In this document: positions 24,064-33,148 of the stretch, piece after piece
How positions within the stretch are numbered: the first letter of the stretch is position 1
Layout of the letters: each line of letters opens with the position of its first letter
Assembly: GCA_013322215.1 (NCBI GenBank)
Contig: JAAMEZ010000014.1
Location: 1 to 64,000 of the forward strand
Direction: 5' to 3'
Origin: Martinezella rhizogenes
Lineage (GTDB): Bacteria; Pseudomonadota; Alphaproteobacteria; Rhizobiales; Rhizobiaceae
DNA length: 64,000 nt
The notes under the pieces: generated by a model
The model's input: the letters and a program-made list of their open reading frames with translations, nothing else
What the model was told of the DNA's origin: nothing
The model's database searches: none
Translations under genes and position numbers: made by a program

Positions 24064-24083
24064 ACCGGCCCGGCCGGTCTTTT
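24064..24083 (+). terminator. Intrinsic terminator of csbD-like gene
   Basis: GACCGG and CCGGTC pair across CCCGG (24063-24079), directly followed by TTTT. It starts about a dozen bases after the CsbD stop codon. Confidence 0.85.
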
Positions 24084-24316
24084 CTCTTGTGTCTTCCTTT
24101 AGACAGCCGACCCTACGAAACCACTAGGTCGATATTGGACTGTCTACAATATTTCAACTGAACGATCGGTGGTCTGAGCTTGGCGGGAGAAAAGGAATAT
24201 CCCGCCGATCTGATTCCGTTATCAAAGAGATCATTCCAGCAACAGTTGAGAGGCGGCGTGCGACGGCGACACCCTTAAAAATCCAAGGGCGAGAAGCAAG
24301 AAACCTGCTGCATGAC

Positions 24317-24341
24317 GGAACGAACATTGGCTATGAAGGTT
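24317..24341 (+). promoter_or_regulatory. EcfG-type promoter of SnoaL-like gene
   Basis: GGAAC (24317-24321), 16 bases, GGTT (24338-24341), 37 bases before ATG 24379. The rest of 24084-24316 shows no gene. Confidence 0.6.
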
Positions 24342-24378
24342 AGGGACTTACCTAGGCAAAGAGATTGAGACGACAGGA

Positions 24379-24747
24379 ATGACACCCGATGATGTTCTGC
24401 GGCTTTACGAAGAAAAGCTAGCATCGCATCATTTCGAAGACCTCGCGCCTCTCATATCCGCCGAGGCGATTTTCTGGTTCCCCAATGGAACCCACAACGG
24501 AATCAAGGAAATTCAAGCTGCCCTCGAAAGAACGTGGCAGCGGCTTCGAAATGACCGTTATTGGCTTGAAGATGTACGATGGATTGTCGTGGGTGAGATC
24601 GCAGCGACTTGCATCTATAAATATCGCTGGGAAGCCGAAATCGAGGGACGGTCCTTCAAGGGGCAAGGTCGCGGGACCGCGATCCTCAACAAAGAAGATC
24701 GCGACTGGAAAATCGTCCACGAGCATCTTAGCCGCTTTCCAAACTAA
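24379..24747 (+). CDS. SnoaL/NTF2-like fold protein
   Basis: A 122-residue single NTF2-like cone: DDVLRLYEEKLASHHFEDLAPLISAEAIFWFPNGTH at the N-terminus, and GRGTAILNKEDRDWKIVHEHLSRFP at the C-terminus, the standard closing strand pair of SnoaL-like proteins. Such folds are used as small enzymes or ligand-binding proteins, so no reaction can be given. A consensus-like EcfG promoter is upstream, placing it in the stress regulon by inference. Confidence 0.85.
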   Translation: MTPDDVLRLYEEKLASHHFEDLAPLISAEAIFWFPNGTHNGIKEIQAALERTWQRLRNDRYWLEDVRWIVVGEIAATCIYKYRWEAEIEGRSFKGQGRGTAILNKEDRDWKIVHEHLSRFPN

Positions 24748-24790
24748 TTTGGACAGGCAACCATTTTTTGACAGCAGGGAGCTTCACTAA

Positions 24791-26066
24791 GTGGATGAAA
24801 TGAATGAGGTGAACAGGGCAATTGCGCCTGATGCTGAGAAGGTATCCAAGGAGAGGTCCTTTTCGCGGGAAAGCCCTGCGCTCCCTAAGGAGGTTGAACG
24901 CCTTCTTAGCGGTCGTACTCGAGACATACGGCTGAAGGGTGAGCTCCTGCACCTCTTTCAAAAGCGTTTCTGGCCGCGAACCGCCAAGATCATCCGCTCA
25001 TGGATGATTTGGGTAGCGTTCATAGACCTGCTTACGTTGGGGCTGAACGCGATCCTGCTTCCGAGACCGGTCGCACTCTCCATGCTTGCGCCGGCTTGCA
25101 TTTTACCTCCCGCGGCTTTGGGCGCGGCCTTTTTCTGGAGAAAGCCGGGTGCGCTCAGGCTTCAGACAGCCATCCTTATCGCCGGCCTGTTCTTTATCCT
25201 TCTCTCCGTCGCTCTGGTCGGCGTCAATGCGGGAGGCGAATTTTACGAGCGGCATTTGAACATCATGTTGTTCGTGGCCATTTCCGCGATCATCATCTTT
25301 GCTATTCCGCTGGCGGCGACGATGATCATCGCGGTAATGGCTTTGGGCCTTTATCTTTTCTTTCAAGTCCATAATCCGAGCATCACCATCTGAAGCGTTG
25401 AGGCGGCAACCTTGTTTTTTACTGCCGGCATCATCGCGACAATAGTATCGCGACGCACAATGACGATCCTCGCGCAAAAGACCTTTCTTCTCGAGCTCCG
25501 TGATCAAGGCCGGGTGTCGGAGCTGGCTGCTGCCAATACCCGCCTAGAGCTCCTGGCAAGAACCGACCCCCTCACCGGGATCGCCAACCGGCGCTGGATG
25601 ATGGAATTGCTCAATCGTCTTTGGAGCGCGGAAGCCGAGGGCATTGCCTTACTGATGTGCGATATCGATCACTTTAAGGTGCTGAATGACAGTCTCGGTC
25701 ATGGTGAGGGCGATCGCTGCCTCGTAAAGGTCGCTGGCATCATTCAGAGCAACTTGAGAGGAAGCCACGACCGGGTGGCGCTACGGGGGCGAGGAATTCC
25801 TGATTGTGCTTCCGGAGATTGGCGAGAGGGAAGCATGCGAAGTCGCCGAGCGCATCCGGGAGGGCGTGGAAACTGCTTCGTTTCCCAATCCCGGCGCGCA
25901 GACTTCGCCTTACGTGACGGTGAGTGTCGGTGTGGCATGCTGTGCGGCTAGCCGCGACACGACCCCCGAACAGCTTCCGAGGCAAGCAGACAAGGCTCTC
26001 TATCGCGCCAAACAGTCGGGCCGCAATCGGGTCGTGCTCTATGAAACGGGATCCTTTGGCGGTTGA
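24791..26066 (+). pseudogene. Decayed diguanylate cyclase, paralogue of 19472-20731
   Basis: The reading frame parallels the intact cyclase through the membrane domain. It then hits an in-frame TGA at 25391-25393, where the paralogue has GGA (Gly). It resumes with SVEAATLFFTAGI through the GGDEF domain, and a loss of two bases near 25778-25785 (GTGGCGCTAC versus GCGCGCTAC) destroys the RYGGEEF signature. The GGEEF, IGEREACEV and C-terminal parts continue in another frame to 26066. Long stretches are nearly identical to the intact gene at nucleotide level, so the duplication or conversion is recent and the lesions more so. Confidence 0.88.
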
Positions 26067-26575
26067 TTCTCCCGGTCGAGGTCCATCATCAAGCGCATCG
26101 GCCTGCTTGTTTCAAAACCTCCCAACAAACCTTTCAGTTCTGGCTCAGAAACCTGCAGCGAAGCCTCGACGGGCGTCAGCCATCTCAAGGTCCGTTGGCC
26201 AATTTCGGGAAAGCGGTCACAAGCCTCCTTGACCTCCAGAGCATGGACTTCAACGATCGATGGGATCGTTTGGTTGTCCGCAAGCCGCTTCAAATAGGTA
26301 TAATAGCCGTATGGCTTCTTCTTCGCCCTGCCTTTGATCCCAGCCTCCTCCCACGCCTCTCGTTCGGCAACTTGATGGGGTTTCAATCCTTTAATCGGCC
26401 AGCCTTTGGGAATGGTCCAGCGACGCGTCTCGCGTGTCGTAATCAGCAGGATCTCGATCCGACCTCCTTCGCCGGTACGGAAGCATAGCGCGCCGATCTG
26501 GGATGCCTTATGGCTACGCAATATCGACGCTGTATGGACAGTCAGACGCGCAAGGTGAGGTTTTTGACCGGCCAT
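26039..26575 (-). CDS. NUDIX hydrolase
   Basis: A 178-residue NUDIX protein: WTIPKGWPIKGLKPHQVAEREAWEEAGIKG carries the REAWEEAG core of the NUDIX box (about residues 68-95). It lies in the group with a Pro-Lys-Gly-Trp lead-in, as in diadenosine or diphosphoinositol polyphosphate hydrolases (DIPP type). GGAGG precedes the ATG by five bases. Its 3' end overlaps the last 28 bases of the decayed cyclase on the opposite strand. Confidence 0.88.
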   Translation of the reverse strand: MAGQKPHLARLTVHTASILRSHKASQIGALCFRTGEGGRIEILLITTRETRRWTIPKGWPIKGLKPHQVAEREAWEEAGIKGRAKKKPYGYYTYLKRLADNQTIPSIVEVHALEVKEACDRFPEIGQRTLRWLTPVEASLQVSEPELKGLLGGFETSRPMRLMMDLDRENQPPKDPVS

Positions 26576-26995
26576 CGAACCTCCGGATATCTCGCATCAC
26601 TATATTAGTGAGATCCGATTCGGGCCAAGGCTTCGCAAGCGGTGGATCTTCAGAGAACGTCGATCAATCGATCACTTGTATTCCGATCAAATTGGGCACC
26701 GACGCTGGCGCCACGCTGAAGTGCGGTTAATCACATAGTTCGCTTGTCTTGGCCGGCTGGGCCAATAAATCCGACCAAACAACGCAACATGTAGCCATTT
26801 TGCGAAAAAATACTATTTTTTCTCAAAATTGAAGGCACTTATTTACCACTATGACAGTTTCATGACAGTCGATGCGAGACGACTTCATCGCCGAATACTC
26901 GCGCAATACTCTTTGACGCATTGCATGATGCTGGCGTTGTCTTCGTCTCTGCTGATCCTATGGCGGCATCAGTCAGAATACCTGAGTCATCAGAT
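26576..26995. other. Gap upstream of the chemoreceptor
   Basis: No gene is supported. The receptor frame is open from TTG 26921 and ATG 26960, but the usual cytoplasmic lead before helix 1 starts at 26996. Confidence 0.45.
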
Positions 26996-29026
26996 ATGCT
27001 GTCGGCTATTTCATCCCGTATTGGTACCAAACTGGCGGCACTCTCCGCGCTTGGCATCGTCATGGTTGCGATCATGCTCATGATCGTACTGTACGGCGGC
27101 CAGACGATCAGTGAGCGCTCCACTCTTCTCAAAAATCAACTCATCGTTTCGCGCAATCTTGTCGACGCAAAGGCATCGCTTCGTGGGATGCAGATTGGCG
27201 TTCGCGATCTGCGACTGGCTTCTTCTTCCGAAGACATCACAAAGGCTGTCACCTATCTGGCGGCTCGCCACCATTCGGTCATCACATTTCTGGACGAGGC
27301 CACGACGGAGGTGGAGTCACAGACCGATCGCGAACGGATACAAACCCTTAAAGCGCTAAGCGAAAATTACTTCGCTATGGCAAGCGACCTGGTAGACATC
27401 CTGAAGACAAAGCTGCAAGGCAAAGATGGCGCTACTGCGACCCAAGCCAAAGATGCTGACATCCAGGCCAAACTTTCGGCGACGTCCGACCAGGCCGCCA
27501 AACTGTTCGACGAGGGTGTGAATGCTGCAAAGGAAGTCGCGGACCAGGCCGATAAAGATGCCAGCGTAGCAGCAAACCTCGTTCTTCTCCTCAATCTTGG
27601 TGTCGGTTTGCTGGCGATTGCGACACTAATCGTTTCAGCTCTCTACGGCTCCAGGGCCATCGCGCGTCCGATCACTGGCCTGACCGGCAGCATGGATGAA
27701 CTGGCGGCGGGACATCTCGATGCAGGCGTTCCCTATGTCAGCCGTCGCGACGAAATCGGCGCAATGGCACGGGCCGTCGAGGTGTTCAAGCAAAATGGCA
27801 TCAAGGTTCGAGATCTGAACGCCCAGGAGGCGGCGTTGCAGGCCAAGAGTACCGACCTCCAGGTGAGCATCGCTACTGTCGTCTCCGCGGCGGTCGCCGG
27901 CGACTTCGCCCAACGCATCACCAAGACCTATGGCAATCCAGATCTCGACCGGTTTGCAACCAGCGTCAACCAACTGGTGGCTTCGGTCGATAGCAGCATC
28001 GCCGAGACCCGCCGGGTTGTCGCTGCCCTTGCCGAAGGTGACCTGACACAATCGATGCGGGGAAAGTTTCACGGGGCGTTTGGCGAGCTGAAGGACAACG
28101 TCAACGCAACGATGGCCAATTTGCACGCGATACTTGGCGAGGTATCCGGCGCCATCGATACCATCAACAGCAACACCGGAGAAATGAGGATAGCGTCCGG
28201 CAGCCTCTCAAAGCGCACCGAGCAACAGGCGGCCTCGCTTGAAGAAACCTCTTCCGCACTTGAGCAAATCACGGTTGCAGTAAAGAGTTCCACAACACAG
28301 GCCCTGGAAGCCAGCCACATGGTCGATGAAGCGCGTAAAAGCACGGAGCAGTCAAGTTCGGTTGTCAGGCAAGCTGTTGCGGCGATGGGCAGGATCGAGC
28401 AGGCTTCGGGCGAGATCGGCCAGATCATCAATGTGATCGATGAAATCGCCTTCCAGACGAACCTGCTAGCCTTGAATGCCGGAGTTGAAGCCGCCCGCGC
28501 CGGCGATGCCGGTAAGGGCTTTGCCGTGGTTGCCCAGGAAGTCCGCGAACTGGCACAGCGATCGGCAAACGCCGCCAAGGACATTAAGGCGCTTATCAGT
28601 CGCTCCAGCGAGGAAGTCGGTGCCGGCGTGAAGCTGGTGACAGCGACCGGCTTGGCCCTTGCGGAGATTGAAAACCATGTGGTCAAGATAAACGAGCATG
28701 TGCATTCGATATCGACAGCCGCTCGGGAGCAGTCGACCGGTCTTTCAGAAATCAGCACCGCGGTAAACCAAATGGACCAGGCCACGCAGCAGAATGCCTC
28801 CATGGTAGAAGAATCGACGGCGGCCACCAGCGGCCTGGCCGATCAGGTTACGATGCTTCGCGAACTGGTAGCACGGTTCAAGCTCCAGCCTGGCATGACG
28901 CCGCGTTTGGTCGTCGGAGCTGCAGAGCCCGTCATATCACCGGCCCGGGCACTCGGCCGCAAGACTGCCAAAAGTTTCTCCGGCAATGCGGCCGTCGCTC
29001 GAAAGGCCGATTGGGAAGAGTTCTGA
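26996..29026 (+). CDS. Methyl-accepting chemotaxis protein with C-terminal DWEEF
   Basis: A transmembrane chemoreceptor of about 676 residues. The first helix (residues 11-36) and a second near 195-220 bracket a periplasmic helical ligand domain. HAMP domains follow (about 220-350). The signalling hairpin has the conserved tip [19 protein letters not shown] and EVRELAQRS, with methylation helices [16 protein letters not shown]. The extreme C-terminus is DWEEF, the pentapeptide type that tethers CheR/CheB. ATG 26960 is an alternative start. No che genes are near, so it must feed a pathway encoded elsewhere. Confidence 0.93.
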   Translation: MLSAISSRIGTKLAALSALGIVMVAIMLMIVLYGGQTISERSTLLKNQLIVSRNLVDAKASLRGMQIGVRDLRLASSSEDITKAVTYLAARHHSVITFLDEATTEVESQTDRERIQTLKALSENYFAMASDLVDILKTKLQGKDGATATQAKDADIQAKLSATSDQAAKLFDEGVNAAKEVADQADKDASVAANLVLLLNLGVGLLAIATLIVSALYGSRAIARPITGLTGSMDELAAGHLDAGVPYVSRRDEIGAMARAVEVFKQNGIKVRDLNAQEAALQAKSTDLQVSIATVVSAAVAGDFAQRITKTYGNPDLDRFATSVNQLVASVDSSIAETRRVVAALAEGDLTQSMRGKFHGAFGELKDNVNATMANLHAILGEVSGAIDTINSNTGEMRIASGSLSKRTEQQAASLEETSSALEQITVAVKSSTTQALEASHMVDEARKSTEQSSSVVRQAVAAMGRIEQASGEIGQIINVIDEIAFQTNLLALNAGVEAARAGDAGKGFAVVAQEVRELAQRSANAAKDIKALISRSSEEVGAGVKLVTATGLALAEIENHVVKINEHVHSISTAAREQSTGLSEISTAVNQMDQATQQNASMVEESTAATSGLADQVTMLRELVARFKLQPGMTPRLVVGAAEPVISPARALGRKTAKSFSGNAAVARKADWEEF

Positions 29027-29260
29027 CATCTGCAAATTTTCTAAATTTGTTAGCTTTGCCACTGCCCCATGTTGCTTCAGCCGCAGAGGGTCAAACAAAT
29101 CGGGAAATCCCGATCGCAGTCATGGAATCTTCGGGGGCCGGGCCGCGTCATCTCTTGCAAACTGTCCAATTAATGGGAAATTCTAGGAGCATACGCCGCG
29201 GCTGATGAGATGCCACCGCTCCCTGCCAAATTGAAAACTCCGAGCCTATTAGATGGGTAC

Positions 29261-29578
29261 ATGATCAAATCCGAACTTATAGAAATCATTGCCGCGCGCA
29301 GGCCCCTTCTGCATTTGAAGGATGCCGAGAGGATCGTTGATGCGATCCTTGAGGAAATGGCTGAAGCGTTGATGCGCGGCGACAGGGTTGAAGTGCGAGG
29401 ATTCGGTGCCTTCAGCGTGCGCTATCGCCGATCCAAAACAGGAAGAAACCCTAAGATGAACACGTCGGTTTTCGTCGAGGAGAAATGGGTCCCGTTTTTC
29501 AAGGCGGGAAAAGACATGCAGCAGCGCCTGAACGCTGCAGGCGAGCTTGGTGCGAATGAGGCAAATCCTGCTGACTGA
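29261..29578 (+). CDS. HU/IHF-family DNA-binding protein (IHF-beta-like)
   Basis: A 105-residue DNA-bending protein. [15 protein letters not shown] starts a normal IHF-beta N-terminus, and [17 protein letters not shown] and [26 protein letters not shown] carry the beta-arm proline motif and C-terminal helix. ATG 29261 is used because the family starts there; the open frame upstream is not conserved. A frameshifted cold-shock gene follows, and a fragment of a second ihf-csp locus lies at 36524-36760. Confidence 0.9.
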   Translation: MIKSELIEIIAARRPLLHLKDAERIVDAILEEMAEALMRGDRVEVRGFGAFSVRYRRSKTGRNPKMNTSVFVEEKWVPFFKAGKDMQQRLNAAGELGANEANPAD

Positions 29579-29611
29579 GCGCGATACAAGAAAACCAATA
29601 TTGGGAACGGA

Positions 29612-29820
29612 ATGGCGACAGGCAAAGTCAAATGGTTCGACGCGAGCAAGGTTACGGCTTTATAAAGCCCGATGAAGACAGCCCAGATGTCTTCGTGCAT
29701 CTCAGAGAAGTGATGAAGGCGAAGCTGCCTCATCTGCGGCCAGATGTGCCTATTGCCTATCTTGCTGCCTGGCTGGTTTCTTTTCTCCATGAAACACGCG
29801 ATAACATACCAGTGGACTAG
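29612..29820 (+). pseudogene. Cold-shock protein gene with single-base frameshift
   Basis: MATGKVKWFDASK starts a normal CspA protein. The expected AAGGGTTACGGC (Lys-Gly-Tyr-Gly) reads AAGGTTACGGC at 29648-29658, one G short, so the frame ends at TAA. The next frame restores YGFIKPDEDSPDVFVHLREVMKA, the RNP1/RNP2 region. Beyond that the sequence differs from CspA. It is a pseudogene, or a sequencing error in a short G-run. Confidence 0.8.
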
Positions 29821-31304
29821 TGAAGGGAAGCACTGGCGGCGGCCCGCTCATCCCTATCATGTAGCGCGAAGCGGTCGACCATGTCTGCGCTCGCGTCGTT
29901 GAAGCCGAGCACCTGCACATCTACATCGGCGCGACGGAACTTGATCACCACCTTGTCGAGAGCACCGACCGCCGTGATATCCCAAAGATGCGCGTTGCCA
30001 ACATCGATGATCACCTTCCTTGCCGTATCCGCGTATTCAAAGGCCCCAATAAAGCTTTCAGCCGAAGCGAAGAAAATCTGCCCTTCGACGTGGTAGGTCA
30101 CAATGCCGCTCGTGGGATCCCCAAGCCGCCTCACGCTAAAGAGCCGTGCCACCTTACTGGCAAAGAAGATGCCTGACAGCAGCACGCCCACCACCACACC
30201 TTTGGAAAGATCCTGTGTGGCAAGCACGGTCGCAACAGTCGCCAGCATGACGAATGACGAGGTGCCGGGATGGCGCGGCAGATCGAAAATCGATTTCCAA
30301 GAGAACGTACCGATCGAAACCATGATCATCACGGCGACGAGCGCTGCAACCGGCACGATCCGCAGAATGTCATCGAGCACCAGCAGCAGCGCGAGCAGGA
30401 AAATGCCCGCTACGAATGTCGAAAGCCTTCCGCGCCCGCCTGACGTTACGTTGATGACCGATTGGCCGATCATGGCGCAGCCACCCATGCCGCCGAAGAG
30501 TGCCGAGATGATATTGCCAACCCCCTGCCCCATACATTCCTGGCTCTTGTTGCTCGGTGTGTCGGTTAGATCATCGACGATTTGTGCCGTCAGCAGCGAT
30601 TCCAAAAGGCCGACCGCGGCAAGCGCGATCGCATAGGGAAAAATAATCTTGAGCGTGTCGAATGTTAGCGGTACGGCCGGAAACGCAAAGGGCGGCAGAG
30701 CCGTCGGCATCTCGCCAAGATCGGCGACAGTATGCACGTGGATGCCAAAGCCGAGCGTCACCCAGGTGACGACGACGATCGCCACCAGCGGCGACGGGAT
30801 GACCTTAGTTAGGTATGGGAAGAGATAAATCACCGCCAGTGCAATGGCGATCAGCAGATATGTGACCTCAGGCACGCCGATCAGCTGCGGCAATTGCGCA
30901 ATGAAGATCAGGATCGCCAGCGAATTGACGAAGCCGGTCATCACCGATCGTGACACAAACCGCATCAGCCGCCCGAGCTTTAAGGCACCGGCAATGATCT
31001 GCAGCACGCCCATGAGAATGGTTGCGGCAAAGAGATACTGGATGCCGTGATCGCGAACGAGGGGTCCCATGAGCACGGCGGTCGACGCCGTCGCCGCCGA
31101 AATCATAGCCGGCCGACCGCCACAAATTGCCGTCACGCAGGCAATAGCGACAGATGCGAACAGCCCGACCTTAGGATCGACGCCAGCAATCACTGAGAAG
31201 CCGACGGCTTCCGGAATCAGCGCCAGCGCCACGACAATACCCGAAAGAATATCGGCACGAATGTTGGAGAACCACTCCTGACGGTAGTTTGAAAGAGATC
31301 GCAT
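29817..31304 (-). CDS. SulP-family anion transporter with STAS domain
   Basis: A 495-residue SulP transporter (sulfate, bicarbonate or other anions). Membrane helices cover about residues 15-385, with the family motifs [25 protein letters not shown] near the start and [19 protein letters not shown]-terminal STAS domain (about 395-490) has the [15 protein letters not shown] start and the [17 protein letters not shown] loop. The frame is open to 31538, but homologous sequence begins at ATG 31304. It converges with the csp pseudogene with a 4-base overlap. Confidence 0.9.
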   Translation of the reverse strand: MRSLSNYRQEWFSNIRADILSGIVVALALIPEAVGFSVIAGVDPKVGLFASVAIACVTAICGGRPAMISAATASTAVLMGPLVRDHGIQYLFAATILMGVLQIIAGALKLGRLMRFVSRSVMTGFVNSLAILIFIAQLPQLIGVPEVTYLLIAIALAVIYLFPYLTKVIPSPLVAIVVVTWVTLGFGIHVHTVADLGEMPTALPPFAFPAVPLTFDTLKIIFPYAIALAAVGLLESLLTAQIVDDLTDTPSNKSQECMGQGVGNIISALFGGMGGCAMIGQSVINVTSGGRGRLSTFVAGIFLLALLLVLDDILRIVPVAALVAVMIMVSIGTFSWKSIFDLPRHPGTSSFVMLATVATVLATQDLSKGVVVGVLLSGIFFASKVARLFSVRRLGDPTSGIVTYHVEGQIFFASAESFIGAFEYADTARKVIIDVGNAHLWDITAVGALDKVVIKFRRADVDVQVLGFNDASADMVDRFALHDRDERAAASASLH

Positions 31305-31641
31305 TGGAAAAATTTCACAGTTGAATGCAACAACCGGGGAGCCGGTCCTGGGAGGTAAGGTTGCGTTGCTGTGTTGTCTGGCGGATCGGCGGCCAGAAGA
31401 GCCACCCGGAGTCTCACCGGGTCCTTGTGGATGCTTGTTCGTATCCGACAAAATGGTGCGGCGCAATATAGTATCGCGTACAATGCACTCCAACCCAGTC
31501 CCCGGCAGCAGCGTCGATCTCGTCACGGGAACCGGCAAACGCTGAAGCAGATCGTCAGGAAGGTGGAAAAAATCGGCAGCGACATGCGAAAGGCCATCGG
31601 CGCTGCGAACTCCTCACTCTTACGCCGGAGCGGACAATCAG
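31305..31641. other. Leader/intergenic region of SulP gene with hairpin
   Basis: No gene. On the minus strand the leader contains ACCCGG-TGAGACT-CCGGGT (31408-31426), a strong stem-loop in the 5' region of the transporter transcript, followed by another GC-rich stretch. It could be an RNA regulatory element, but no known riboswitch class was matched. Confidence 0.35.
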
Positions 31642-32631
31642 CTAGTTCGCTGGCGGATAGGCAGGAATCGAAGTTACACGACATGCCGGCTGGTCAGGTT
31701 TCTGGCAGCACGATCTGATCTGATCCACGGAAGACTTATAGATTGCATTCCAGCTGGTCTGCGTGATGCCGATATTCGGCGGCATCGCATGTGAGCCCGG
31801 AAAGCGCCGCGCCCAATCATCGGCGCCTTCGGGAAATCGCCCGGTCATCTCATCCGTCAGCTGCCGACACGTTTCCGCGATGCCAATTCGGTGACAGCCG
31901 AGGCACGTATTATCGGTCGGATTGAGGGCCTGGGTTGGCCAATTGCCGAAACCGACGCGATGCGGTGAAGGAAGGTCCACATGATAGTACGGTCCGAATG
32001 GGTTGACCGGCATATGGCTCCAGACCTGTCCTACAAACGGTGAGAACATGAACGGGTCATTGTCGTGACAGGTTCCACAGCCATCTTTGAACGTAGTCTC
32101 CGGTGCATTCCAAAATTCGCTCGATGGCTGGGATGTTGGGGATGGCACATTCTCGCCGTTGACGGGCTGATTGGGCTTTCCTTCCGCCTGAAACCAGCAC
32201 GTAGCGCCGGTCTTGGGGTTATGGGCCACGATATCGATTTCATCGAACTCCATTTTATCGGCCGGCCGAATGATCTTTTGCCGACACATGACGGCGATCT
32301 GCATGGTCTTGGTCGACAACGACAGGATGCGGGAGTTAGGCACACATTGCCCGTCAGACTCCGCTCCATTCGGAAGCAAGGCTGGTCGATCGCACGTCAT
32401 ATTCTTCGTCGCTGGCACGCTCTTCCCATCGACGGTAATCGGCACAGGGACTCCATTGCTGCAGGAAAATTCGGGAATGTCACCCACTTGCTTGCGACAT
32501 TCCGTGCCATATAGCTCCCTCGTCGAGCCGGCGTCGACTTGATCTGCAAGCGACTGGCCCGCGATGAATTGTTGCACTGAAAACAGCAACGAGAAGAGCA
32601 GACACTCGCGAATGGAGAGAGAGCTAGCCAT
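31642..32631 (-). CDS. Exported di-heme c-type cytochrome
   Basis: A 329-residue periplasmic protein with a Sec signal peptide (ending near residue 29, SLADQ). Two CxxCH heme motifs, CGTCH and CLGCH, lie about 70 residues apart. It overlaps the preceding 2Fe-2S gene by eight bases and is the third gene of the molybdenum-hydroxylase operon. It would take electrons from the 2Fe-2S subunit to the respiratory chain, as in nicotinate or isoquinoline dehydrogenases that use cytochrome acceptors. The remainder of the protein is unlike standard cytochrome c. Confidence 0.85.
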   Translation of the reverse strand: MASSLSIRECLLFSLLFSVQQFIAGQSLADQVDAGSTRELYGTECRKQVGDIPEFSCSNGVPVPITVDGKSVPATKNMTCDRPALLPNGAESDGQCVPNSRILSLSTKTMQIAVMCRQKIIRPADKMEFDEIDIVAHNPKTGATCWFQAEGKPNQPVNGENVPSPTSQPSSEFWNAPETTFKDGCGTCHDNDPFMFSPFVGQVWSHMPVNPFGPYYHVDLPSPHRVGFGNWPTQALNPTDNTCLGCHRIGIAETCRQLTDEMTGRFPEGADDWARRFPGSHAMPPNIGITQTSWNAIYKSSVDQIRSCCQKPDQPACRVTSIPAYPPAN

Positions 32632-33148
32632 TCTGCGATCCTTCCTTTGCGAACATCACTTCGGCGGTCTTGCGGATCGCATCGTAGTAGCGAACATAGC
32701 CGGTACAGCGACAGATATGGGAGCCGACAGCCTGTTCGATCGCCGCATCGAGATCGCTTGGCAGGCCTCCCAACTGCCGAAGCCCGTCCAGAAAGATTTG
32801 TGATGCTATGACAAAGCCGGGAGCGCAGTAACCGCATTGAAAAGAAAATTCTTGCAGAAATGCTTCCTGGATAGGAAGCAATCCTTCGCTCGGTGTGACG
32901 CCTTCGATCGTGGTGATCTCCGAGCCATCGACCATCGCCAACGCAGTGGAGCAGCTGACGACCGGTGTGGCCGTTTCATTGGGCGAGCGGATGGAGGCGA
33001 CTGTACAGGCACGACAGATTCCGATCCCGCAACAGAATTTGGTACCAGTTAGGCCAAGATCATCATGGAGGAAATCGATCAGCCGATCATCCGCGCGAGC
33101 AGAATCGACCTCATGAGCGCTGCCGTTGACTTTGAAGGAAATCGTCAT
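32624..33148 (-). CDS. 2Fe-2S subunit of a xanthine-dehydrogenase-family enzyme
   Basis: A 174-residue small subunit of the CoxS/IorA type. The plant-type cluster motif CCGIGICRAC-x(n)-C (about 38-66) and the second cluster CGYC-x(31)-CRCTGY (about 105-145) are complete. It starts inside the large-subunit stop (33145-33148, ATGA overlap), so the two are translationally coupled. It shuttles electrons from the molybdenum cofactor to the cytochrome encoded downstream. Confidence 0.93.
   Translation of the reverse strand: MTISFKVNGSAHEVDSARADDRLIDFLHDDLGLTGTKFCCGIGICRACTVASIRSPNETATPVVSCSTALAMVDGSEITTIEGVTPSEGLLPIQEAFLQEFSFQCGYCAPGFVIASQIFLDGLRQLGGLPSDLDAAIEQAVGSHICRCTGYVRYYDAIRKTAEVMFAKEGSQNG

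Noticed and set aside
24301..24400. CRISPR or short tandem arrays in the window
   Set aside because: No array of regularly spaced repeats with unique spacers was found anywhere; the only periodic set is the 22-bp iterons.
31305..31480. Known riboswitch or sul-type RNA before the SulP gene
   Set aside because: One stem-loop is visible but no recognised consensus, so only a leader hairpin is noted.
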